A stretch of 64,000 bases of DNA from Dipetalonema caudispina (lineage: Eukaryota > Nematoda > Chromadorea > Rhabditida > Onchocercidae), in contig JABVXV010000024.1 in assembly GCA_013365325.1 (NCBI GenBank), positions 186,001-250,000 on the forward strand. Direction: 5' to 3'. The notes below the pieces were generated by a model. The model did not search any database. It was given only the letters and a program-made list of their open reading frames with translations, and had not been told where the DNA came from. The position numbers and the translations under genes are program-made. Below are positions 54,001 through 64,000 of this stretch, piece after piece. Every line of letters starts with the position of its first letter. Position 1 is the stretch's first letter.

Positions 54001-57000
54001 AACTTTGTTAATTATCTAATTATTTTACATATCCATTTTTTTGTTTCATCTCGCCGCCAAATCATTATTCTCCTTCCACTTTTCATCAGAAATATTATCA
54101 TTTAAATCAAAAAAAGGAATATTTTCTATCAAAAGGAAATAGTTTCATTGTGGAAATTTCTTTAATCCTAATTTCGATTTCATTTTTTTTTTTTTTTTTG
54201 AAAAATTGAGTGCTACTTTTTTTAAAACTACAAAAAGCTATAAGCACTAAAAATTGTATAAAAAAAATTCAGTGCAAATATTTTTGCATAAAAGCAGAAA
54301 ACTTTTTTATCCTTCTTAATAATATCAGCTTATATCAGAGATAAGAGATAAAAAGTGATAATATCAAATCTTCCCAAAAATTTTCGATGTAGTAGAATAA
54401 TTTTACTAACCATGGATTAATGTTATATATTCGATAATATGTTATTTGACCACAAATTACTACGATTGCTTCCTTACCATTGACAGAAAGTAAATGCAAC
54501 TCATCGCCACTATCAAGTTGTTCTGTAGAATTGTTTTTTTTTTTTGAATAATTGATAGATTTTTGATTTCTGATTTGATAAGAAAAGAAATATATCTTAC
54601 GTTTTTCAGCAATACGATATGCAAGATCAAGTGAAAATAATATTTCTGAGAATTTTTCCTTTTCGTTAATCACTCGATAGGAAAATATGTAACCATTTCG
54701 AAATCCCAGATAAATTGATCCCTTCTGATGCACCGCATTTACTTCCTTATCATGATATGCTTGAATAGTTAATTTCAACAGAAAGACAAAATAGTAGAAT
54801 TGAAAAACTTGTAGAAGCAGATTTCGAAATATAATTTTTATTAAGTTATTAAGTATTCAATAAATATCTCCGCAAATAAAAAATAAACAAATTAGAAAAA
54901 ATTGGAAATTTTACTGATATCTATGCATTTCAAAACTAAATCTTATTCCGTAAGCTTAATTAAATCAGATTCAAATTTTCATGTCTCGAAATTAAGATTG
55001 ATTTCTTTTTGATAAAAAATTCTACCTAAAAAAATGAAATATTTAATTTACTTACTTTTCCCACCATTGTTTCTGAGTTCTTCCTTGCACTTACTTTCTT
55101 TACCTATAATGATACTACTTGATAAAGTAATCCAAAGTCAACAAATTATGGAATTTGAATATCGATGGCGTTGTTACAACAGAACCGCTATTACTTTTAT
55201 CATTTAAAGACAAGAAAAATCATTAATGTGATAGGTAAAAAGGTAAATCAATAATAAAATTTTCTATTTCATTTAAGAATTTATTAATGTAAACATTTTC
55301 GAGTAATTACAAAATTTGCATTAATTACATCAGATAATAATTTATTTTAAGGATCACAGCAAGTTTGCTCCAACATATTATCATATTTGAAATTTAGTTT
55401 AAATGCATAAAACGGAGCAATAACTTTCGTAAAATTCCAAAAAAGTTAGGATAGAAAGTAATCTAATTGATAAATGTCTTTTTTGAAATGTCGAAGTTAA
55501 AAGATTCAAAACTACACTTCAAAATCTATCAATTAAAAATATGAAATTCTATTTTAAATTTTAAAATAAAAAATCATACAATCAAAAGCTGAATCTCCCA
55601 TTTCATAATAGGCATTGACCAGATTTTTACGACCATACAAAATACCAACTCCAAATTTACTTTTTGTTTCAGCGATACAATCGATTACTGGTGTCGGTGA
55701 TTTCTGTCTTCGTACAAGCCTATTTATAATTGAATAAAAATATTTATCAAATAAATACTTACATATTGAGATATATCATTAATCTACAGCTAATAATGCA
55801 AATATTCGAATAAATTTAAATTCAATATTATTAACAAAAATTTATTGTACCATTTAGTTGTTTGTTTATTTATGGCCATAATATTGGCAATCGGATTGAC
55901 CCATGGAGTAGTAGTTCGTTTTATTCGATCGATAAACAATTTCGTTCCTTTCCTCTATAATGGATCAGTTATAGAAGAAAATTCAACATTTCACCATAAT
56001 GTGTGGAATGATATTTATTTTTTAATCAAGTACGGAATTCTTTATAAATTGCTAAGAGCCTTAAAATCAAAAATATTCCATTCTTTTATTCTAAATTATT
56101 GTTTTGTTAGAATAACGTATCGAGAAGATGTTGAAAATATGGAATGGAAGCTCGAAGATATAAATATAATGGATTAAGTTAGAACAACAACTAAGGTAAT
56201 TAATGAAATAATGGGCTCGACATTTCCAGTAATCATTTGTTAGCAAATAATTGATTGATGATACTTTCTCTATCACTAATGTTCAATTCAACGTAAGGAT
56301 GATTTCAACGTTTTAAAAGCGAAAAAAAATTAAAATTTCAAATGTTGAAAATGGATGATGGATATAAATAGCTTTTTATCTTTTCAATTTTCATTTTCTT
56401 ATGATAATTCTACGATAGAATTGAGACATTTAAAACTTCATGATAAAATGGAATTAATTGTAATAAAATTGACTGCAACGTTGAAATGAACAGAAAATTG
56501 GCAAAACTGATCGATGCTGTGAAAAAGTGATGATCGGAGGGAAAGTAAAGTAAGTAAGGAGGAAGACGGGTTTGTTCTTGTCACTTAACTGATGCTTTCT
56601 GTACCAGTCACACTCATGGATGAGGTGTCAAAGGTCAACAGATCATTCGAGAAATGAGAAGTACTACGCTTAAGAATATATTGGAGAATCTATGACTTCA
56701 TTCAAGATACATTTCATTTCTTTGTTAAGCTTAGATAGCTGAGAATTTGTTGTAACCATGGTGATAACATTCTTTTGAATGAATAAAAAAATTTTTTGAG
56801 AATAAATTATGGTAGGAAAAAATATATTTTACTTGCTTACATCTCTTTTAAGAATGCTTTTCTTTCTTTTCAATGATCAAATATGCATCATATGTTGAAA
56901 TTTCTTGCTTAATGTATGATCGTTTAGATCTTAGGACTTATTTTTTTTAAATGAAATAAACAATTAAATTACCCCAAAAACAATTTCATATTGTCCAGTA

Positions 57001-58778
57001 CGATCTTCACCTATCTGATAGAGAAATACTTGACTATCAGTGGTAGTTTTAAAAGTAAAATGATTTTTGGCCAAATCGGAGAAATACATCAATGTTGTAA
57101 GCATTGCTCCATATACAATTTTATTTGATGTTGGTACGAATATCAATCGAAATGCTTCGAAATATGCTAGACGTGTAAGCGTGTACAATTTACCCGTGCT
57201 ACGTGTTTCTTGCCATAAAGTTATAAATTGTAATAAGCCGTGCACTTCAATTAGCATTGCCTGGGAGAAAAGAAAAATATTTAAAATTAGCTATTTGTTA
57301 TGAGAAAATTAATTAACATCATTAAATGATATTCTTAAAAATGAAATTGATTGTATGAATCAATTTCAGGTATTACTTGTTCCTGAAAGATATATGAATC
57401 TCGATATTGTAACCTAATTTGTTTATTAGTAAGAATATATTTTTCTGATTTCTGGTTGCATATTTGCAACATTTTTCATCCTTCTCCTGCCCGTAATGTA
57501 CAAATTGCTCGTTCGCAAGGCAAATAATACATTGAAATAATTAAAAGTAAGGATTTATATATGATACCAAGCTTGAATAATATTAGACAAGCCTAAATAG
57601 GCCTATTCTTTAATACATATGTTCAAGAAACTAATGCTTCCTACTATTTACTTAATTCTTGCTATTATTCAAAAGTAAAATTCGTTTTATCAGTTAATAA
57701 AATTTGCACTTCCTTCCGCTCTTACGTTTCATTTAGTAATTTATATCTTAAAATCATAGGACAAAAATAATTCGTCAAGAAAGCAATATTCAGAAGTCAC
57801 TTACATCATAATGTTCAATATCTTGTTTCGAAGAAAGGCCATCGTCTAACAAATTTGGCAGATTTTTGGTACTTTAAATTAGAACAAATTTTATAAGTGC
57901 AATTTAATTTACGATTAATAATAGATAAACTAATTGATTAAACAACTTCTTAGATTAGTAAGTAAATAGTTTGGAAATTGCAACTCTTAAGTAGATTCTC
58001 TACTGCAAATAATTTTTTTTTTTTTTTTTGGAAAATTTTCAATGATAATCGATAGATGAGGGTAACTCTTAATAGTGTCGTGATATAGCGCCAAAAAGAT
58101 TGGGAAATGATAAAGTTAAGAAGAATTAAAGTATTTTTAGAAGTTAGAATGGGAAACTTTTCAGATTGGTAACATTGAAATTATCCTTTTTCTCTTTTAT
58201 ATCTTTAACTTTTATTTCTTCTCTTTCTTCTACATGATTGTTGTTAGTTATTACAAAGTAATTTAATCATTCTTTTAATTTTATGTTTAAAATTTAGACG
58301 GAATTATTTTAAATTTCGAGAAAAGTGGTTTAATTTTAATTTTGAGTGAGAAGAAAAAATTGCTTACACAGATTCATTATTTGCAATATTACTTGGTAAA
58401 AGAAGAATGTTTTTATCCTCGCGTAATCCGTATATCACATAATCCGGATCCGGGAAAGCCTGTAGCAAAAACTATTTAATTAAGTGACAAAAACATGTGA
58501 TTCTAAGTTTTTGCAATAAAAATTTGTTCAAAGATCTAATCTTAACAAAAAAAAAAAAAAAAAATGAAATAATTAAAAATAATAATTAATAATAGTAATG
58601 GTGATAATAATAACTATTTTAAACGTTTATTGTCAGAAAAGAATAACACTATTAGGCTGATAAAACTAATACAAATTAGAAAACTAACCTCTTGAAGTAA
58701 ATTCGCATCGCATTCATCACATCGTATCACTCGTTGAATGAGCAATACGGTAATTGCCAAAGTTGTAAACAAGTTCAT
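48062..58778 (-). CDS. Large type I membrane protein, 976 aa, 23 exons, family unknown
   Basis: Minus-strand exons: 58689-58778, 58368-58459, 57805-57871, 56973-57260, 55580-55703, 55056-55103, 54601-54759, 54411-54522, 54029-54078, 53737-53969, 53076-53179, 52797-52832, 52190-52291, 51813-51937, 51503-51653, 50885-51107, 50141-50337, 49865-49909, 49487-49558, 49212-49312, 48890-48965, 48444-48634, 48062-48306. All phases match; 977 codons with stop. An upstream in-frame ATG at 58809-58811 exists, but MNLFTTLAITVLLIQRV gives the better signal peptide. The ectodomain (about 20-840) has several Asn-glycosylation sequons, scattered Cys, and short hydrophobic/aromatic strands (GSIYLGFRNGYIFSYRV) that could suit a beta-propeller, though this is only an impression. 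One TM lies at about 842-859. The 117-residue tail is strongly basic (KHRKKRKLRDRARRRLRK) and then Ala/Gly/Ser-rich. Probably a nematode surface or ER protein. The least certain junction is the acceptor at 55703, which lacks a pyrimidine run. Confidence 0.8.
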
Positions 58779-58811
58779 AGCCCTTAATTTGTAAATTTTA
58801 CAAAAATTCAT

Positions 58812-60763
58812 CCTACTATAAAGGTAAAGTAAAGGAATAGATTGTGTCGAATTAGTACTGTTTTTTTGCTAAGGAAATGTTAGACTGAAGATTGAGAAAC
58901 AGAGTTATAGTATTACTGATATTTAGAATAAATTTAATTACAATTGCAGTAATGGAATTGGAAGATAATTGAAGTTAATATTAAACTTAGACTCAAGTAT
59001 TATTTGGATCCATGAATAACACTAATAATTCATTTGTTATCACCAAGTATGATAATCCTATTTAATCATCTGTTATAATCTTTTTCTTTTAATAAAGTTT
59101 TCACTTTGAGAATTACAAATATAACAGTGATAACCATTCCTTGGCCAACAATTTACAGAATTTAGTAATGCAAGCCCAGTTTGACTTCAATCTATTGTAG
59201 GTTTAATTTCATTTTTCCTTTTATTCTACTTATTCTGACTACTTTTCCCGTTAGACAAATGTCGAATTAATAAAAATGCTGTAGAAAACTTGCATAAAGA
59301 TGAAATTATAACACCAATTTTATCATAGCACTCAATGAAATTTGATTGAAAATTTTTATAAACTTTAATTTATAATTGCTTTAGACAATTTATGTTACAT
59401 TTCTCACTAGCGGTGTTGATATGATATATTTTGGACGTTTTCTGAGGTTTCAGTCAACACCTTTCTCTGTTGAATAATAAAACAATGAAAAAGCAATTTT
59501 TGATTTTTTTTTAAAAAACAAAACAAAAATTATAGAAAAATTTGTTAAAAAATTCAACATTTTATTTAAGGAAAATAGTTAAGGTTTCAGAAAATTTAAA
59601 AAGAGATTTGTTGCAAAATTATTGTAAAAAAACAAGTAATTGCTTATTAGCATTAGCAAAAGATATCAAAAAAGCCGTTACATCTGATAGTTAAGTTTTC
59701 AATTGATTTGAAGTAAAAAAATGATTTCTGAGGGACGAAATCGATATTCAACAAAAACTGACAGTTCAAAACTTCAAATTCTATCTCTTCTTCCAATTCC
59801 TTAAAGTTAAAAATGTACAACTGACACACCAAACTGACTCTTGCAATTACTGGAAAATAAATTGAGACGAAACTGAATTCTGAAGAGAATTTTTGATTTT
59901 TATACCATTCTACAGAAAATTTGCATATTTTCCGAAAATTTATGCCATTCAAAATTAATTTATGTGAAATAGCACAACGCTCCTACCATTCTTTTTTTTC
60001 ATTTCTGAGAAAATTTATTAACCTTCAAGAAGTATCAGTTAAAAGCAAGAAAAAAAAAAATTACTTAATACGAAAAATACGTTCAAGTACTTCCTGGTAG
60101 TAAAAGAGAACCTTCAAAAAGTAATTTTAGCTAAGTGAGACTTCATTTCGAAGAGTTTCCGTTGTTAAAATTGTTTTTTAAGAATAGTTTATTTTTTTAC
60201 TGAATAGACTTTCTCTTGTTCTTCCGTTAGAGAATTGAATTATGAAATGAAATATTCAACTTTAAGATTTCTACGCTGTTGCTATGGCCAACAACTGGCA
60301 ATTCCTAAAGAATAGCCTATGTGAATTCCATAATATCGGCATTAGAAATTCAAAAAAAAAAAAGTGGTAATATTTTTAATAAATAAAATTTTCCAAATTC
60401 AAAGCTTCTAATCATGAAATAAGTTGCTCGAAATTATAATATTGATAGCTGAGTAGGTAAAGTTGGTGACAAAAATGCTCATACAAGCCAGAGCAAGTAG
60501 CAGAATTATATGAGAAAGTTATATGTATTTAGAATTCATTTTGGAAATAAGAGAATATTAAATTTGGAATGATAAAAAGAGTTTTTACAAATCTTCCAAA
60601 GAGTTGTCTTTACAAAAATGATAATTGTAAATTTGTTCTAAATGATAAGAGAAATAGAATTTATTTTCTTCAAAGAGGTCATATACACTTGTAGTCTTCA
60701 AAATTCAAAGATTTACTCTATAATTAGCAATTTTTATTTTTTAAAATTAACAACAAGAAACAT
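58812..60763. other. Intergenic spacer
   Basis: This holds the promoter side of the 976-residue gene and the 3' side of the next minus-strand gene. A 99-codon minus-strand frame (59653-59952) has no introns, no clear motif and a Phe/Ile-rich composition; I do not call it a gene. Otherwise AT-rich with homopolymer runs. Confidence 0.45.
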
Positions 60764-62892
60764 TTACAGGGAACTTTTTTCTTCATCGCCAGTTTTTGAC
60801 CTGTTAGCTTCAGATGCTGAATGATTACCTTTTGAATTATCTATCGTTCGATCTATTGCTTTCGGCTCTTCATCGGAAATGATTCTTTCTTGAACTGATT
60901 CGTGTTCACTAGGCGTAGGCTCTGTATTCAGCATCTGTTCGATATTTTTGACTAGCAGTTTATCAGATTCTCTAACGATTGTCGTAGGTGAAGCAGAAAA
61001 AGATTGAGAATGCTTTTTGTATTTCTGTTTCGAATTGTTATATCTCAAAAATTCGTTTACACTACCATAACCGTAAAATTTTGTGCCACATTGTTCAGGT
61101 TTCGTTTGCATTGAGTCATTTATTTTCAGTTTCTGTTCAGGTTTCAAGATCAGTTTATCTTCATCTTTCATTTTCTTATTTTCGTCTATTTCTACCATTG
61201 AATCACCTTTTCCCTAAATATTCTACCACTTGATGATTTGCCATTTTTGTTTTCGAAATAAATGGTAATGTTGAATTTTAAAGGTTTACTTCCGTTTTCG
61301 TTAATTTTCTACTTTTATTTGTTTGTTTTCTTCAACTTTTTTCCGACTTTATCCAAGGGTAGTAAAAAAGAACTGAATAAATACTCCTCTTTTGTTTTAA
61401 TTTTGAACCGGAATCGGAAGGCTAGAAAGGTTTAGTAAATCGTTCATATTTTTGTGTAAACAAATTCCATACAATATGTAATAAAAAATTGAAATATACC
61501 ATTTTCATATTTATTGAATTAGAATCCTGAAAATTGCATATATTTCAAAAACTACTAAATTCTAAAGCTGATTATCAAAAGTTGATTGGATCAATCTCTC
61601 ATATCTAATTGGTACTAGCACTATCTATTGTACATATTATAAGATCATTCATTATTCGATCATCTAATATTTCTTTGATGAAAATAAACAGCGATACGGA
61701 ATATGAATATGATGGATAAAATTGAATCTTAAAATATTCTATTCATCAAAATCATTAAATCTATTTTAACTTTTGTTCTTCTAAAATTTCATTTCATTTT
61801 ACTTCCAGATATCATTCTGTTGTTTTCCCCGTACATGTCTTATAAAGATTTCAGTTATAAAATTATTTGACTTTGACCATGTTAATATTTGGTAATGGTT
61901 ATTTCAATCCTTTCTCTTTGTCCCGAATTAGAGGTTATTTCTAGCTCCAACCCATCACTTTTGCACTTTTACTTTTACTATGTTCTTAATGACAGGCCTG
62001 AGCGGAGGCGAGGATAAACTTTGATTACTTCTAACCTTACTTCTTTCTTAAGAAATTTTTTCAGACTTTAGCAAAAAAATATGAGATGAAAATTCAGTCT
62101 TTTCTTATAATTACATAAACTTTTACAAAGAAGAAATATGGGAGCAGAAAATGTTTATTTCAAAAGAATAAGTAAGCTAAGTAAGCTAAATTTGAAAGGA
62201 AGAAAGACAGAATACTAAGAATACCTGCGGTAATTTGTGCGCCAGAAAAAGTGTTTGCTTGAAGTTCACTTGCTTTTCTTTCTACAATTTTCTGTTTTTT
62301 TTTTCGTTAAAACATAAAATATAAGAAAATATTTTACATTTAGTTTTCCTAAGGGAAGATCCTATAATTGATTTCTTTTTTCTTTTGAATTCCTCCTTGT
62401 AATTCTGAATTTTCCGTTTGCGTGAAAGTTTTGTAGAACATTTTTTAGACAACGATCGATCATTCATTACATGAGAGAACAAATAAAAATTAGATTTACC
62501 GCAGTATCGGCAACGAGATTTGTAGTTGTCACATCTTTATCCACCCATTTATATACTTTTTTAAAATTAAGAGCTAGAATTTTAAAGATCAATTAAAAAA
62601 ATTGCTGATTGAAAAAAACCTCTTTTTCAAAAAAAAAGTAGTTAATTCAGATCAATCTAAAACAAAAGTGATAATGCGAGATATTATCGCAATGAAGTTC
62701 TACATTCAATTCGAATCTCAAAAAAAAAGAAGCTTTTTTTTACCATTTTCGGTAATTTTTGCTGTCATCAACTGTATTATTTCAAGGTATAATTATAATG
62801 TTCAATTAACTTACAGGCTGCTTCTTTTTGAGCCTGAGATTTTGCTTCATATTTTTTGCTTCGTTCTCTTCTATTTTGATAAATGTTAAAGC
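60764..62892 (-). CDS. Charged low-complexity protein, 3' part (N-terminus unresolved)
   Basis: Four minus-strand exons join in phase: 62815-62892, 62500-62573, 62225-62291 and 60764-61206 (stop at 60764-60766), about 220 residues. The first needs one base from an upstream exon not found with confidence. The N-terminal part seen here is a basic helix that looks like coiled coil (RRERSKKYEAKSQAQKEAA), followed by KKVYKWVDKDV and KIVERKASELQANTFSGAQ. The long last exon is rich in Lys, Glu and Ser (PEQCGTKFYGYGSVNEFL, TPSEHESVQERIISDEEP, GDEEKSSL) and is likely disordered. There is no signal peptide or membrane segment in this part. The acceptor used for the last exon (GGGAAAAG at 61207) is pyrimidine-poor; the better-looking TATTTAG 6 nt upstream would put the exon in the wrong phase. 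Family not recognised; likely intracellular. Confidence 0.65.
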
Positions 62893-64000
62893 CTGTAAAA
62901 AGATCATAATGATTGAGAAAATCTAAGCAACAAAAAAGATAAAAGATTAATTAAACAAGATAGAAAACTGATTAAGAAGAATCTGTACGGTTTCAGATTC
63001 TTTTCTATCATGTAACATTTCATTAATTACACATTCGATGGTTGATTTAATTACATTATTCTTTCAGTATAACTTCAAAGGTTACGGTTTTTAGATGAAC
63101 AACATTGAATGATTAATATAATTATAATTATTTCTGTTGGCATTAGAAGTAAAATTTCTTCTGCAATTAAATGCGCTATTTCGATAAGTATTCGTAACAT
63201 TTCATCTATCGTTAATAAATCTAAAGAATTAAAATTAATCACACTGATTTTTCATAACATTTCAATTTCAAAATTATTAACAACCATGGAAGGAAATTTT
63301 TTATTTAGATGGATTAATTTAAAATCAAAAAAAAGAAATAAATGTTGCAGTTACAATAGGCTAATTTGTAACTCGATTTTTTGTTCTTGCAAGTTTTAGA
63401 CGAAGGATTAGAATTAATCATTATCGATGCTACTTTTATTATTTAGTTAACAAAAATGACAATAGCGCTTATGTTCTTCTGTCACAAAAGGAAACGACAA
63501 ATATGGTAAATGTTGTTGGACTGTATTATAAATAGGTTTTTGTATTGTGGTAAATATAAGCATGAGACTATCAAAATATCAGTTACGATTTTTTGTCAAA
63601 ATCAAATATACCTGAAAAATTTGTGTTGTTACTGTCAAATTAACATTAAAATCGAAATTAAACTGATAGTTGCAACTGATTGACTTGTTCGCAATAAAAT
63701 AAAATTATCAAAAGATATTCATGCTTTATTGAACTCAGTTTTTATAATGATTTCTACAGCTTTTTTTTTGAATTTTGATGTAAATTTTATCGAAAATCCA
63801 AAAGTTGATCTCTAATTGATCATGCGATTATATTAGAAACAATAAGCGAACTATTTATCATTTTTGTAGGTATTAGAGTTCGCTGAAATGTTGGTTGAAT
63901 AATTCCTAATTTTTAAAAGATTTATGAATAAAATATTGCTTAATGCTAATTTCATTGTATCCGACATTCATTCCTTTCTCTTCTATCAATGAATTGCAAA
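62893..64000 (-). other. Right end; possible upstream exons of the minus-strand gene
   Basis: Two minus-strand stretches look partly coding but could not be joined: one around 62990-63075 (reads ECVINEMLHDRKESETVQ after an acceptor-like CTGAAAG) and one around 63130-63225 (reads LLTIDEMLRILIEIAHLIAEE after TTCTTTAG). Their phases do not fit the phase-1 acceptor at 62892 with any GT donor I can see. The rest is AT-rich sequence without a supported feature. Confidence 0.25.

Noticed and set aside
59653..59952. 99-codon minus-strand frame
   Set aside because: No intron structure, Phe/Ile/Lys-driven composition and no recognisable motif; could be chance.

Overview
The window is a piece of nuclear DNA from a nematode. 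It is AT-rich, its genes are split by many introns of about 0.1-1 kb, and the 3' splice sites are mostly of the TTTCAG/TTTTAG type. A cuticle-type collagen and an SRP54 with an ordinary metazoan M domain support this. The style fits a filarial/spirurid worm, but that placement is inference. I see no bacterial gene, plasmid, phage, CRISPR array, rRNA, tRNA or intact transposon. All gene models below were built by hand, by matching splice sites and codon phase across introns; in every complete model the summed coding length is a multiple of three.

Plus-strand half (1-32279). The window opens inside the last five exons of a leucine-rich-repeat glycoprotein-hormone receptor (fshr-1/LGR type; only TM5-TM7 and a long tail are inside). 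Next comes a complete ten-exon SRP54 gene (3691-7555). After a 4.3 kb spacer there is a 16-exon gene of 743 codons that I do not recognise (11910-32279): a protein with one N-terminal membrane anchor and a long Ser-rich middle. Its thirteenth intron is about 8.5 kb long and holds a complete three-exon gene on the opposite strand (24079-24807) for a small secreted Cys-rich protein.

Minus-strand half (34755-62892). This starts with a cuticle collagen whose start codon probably sits in a seven-codon exon 2.8 kb upstream. A 38-bp x 7 minisatellite lies about 420 bp upstream of that start codon. Then follow a 4.7 kb stretch without visible genes, a small single-pass membrane protein (5' end uncertain), a puzzling 390-bp open stretch with one stop and an internal duplication, and a 23-exon gene (48062-58778) for a 976-residue type I membrane protein of unknown family. 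Last is the 3' end of a charged, low-complexity intracellular protein whose first exons I could not place.

The genes do not form an obvious pathway. SRP54 targets secretory proteins to the ER, and four of its neighbours are clients of that route (receptor, collagen, secreted peptide, type I membrane protein), but this is coincidence as far as the sequence shows. Repeats are modest: simple-sequence tracts, one true minisatellite, a guanine-rich island and several short direct or inverted repeats.
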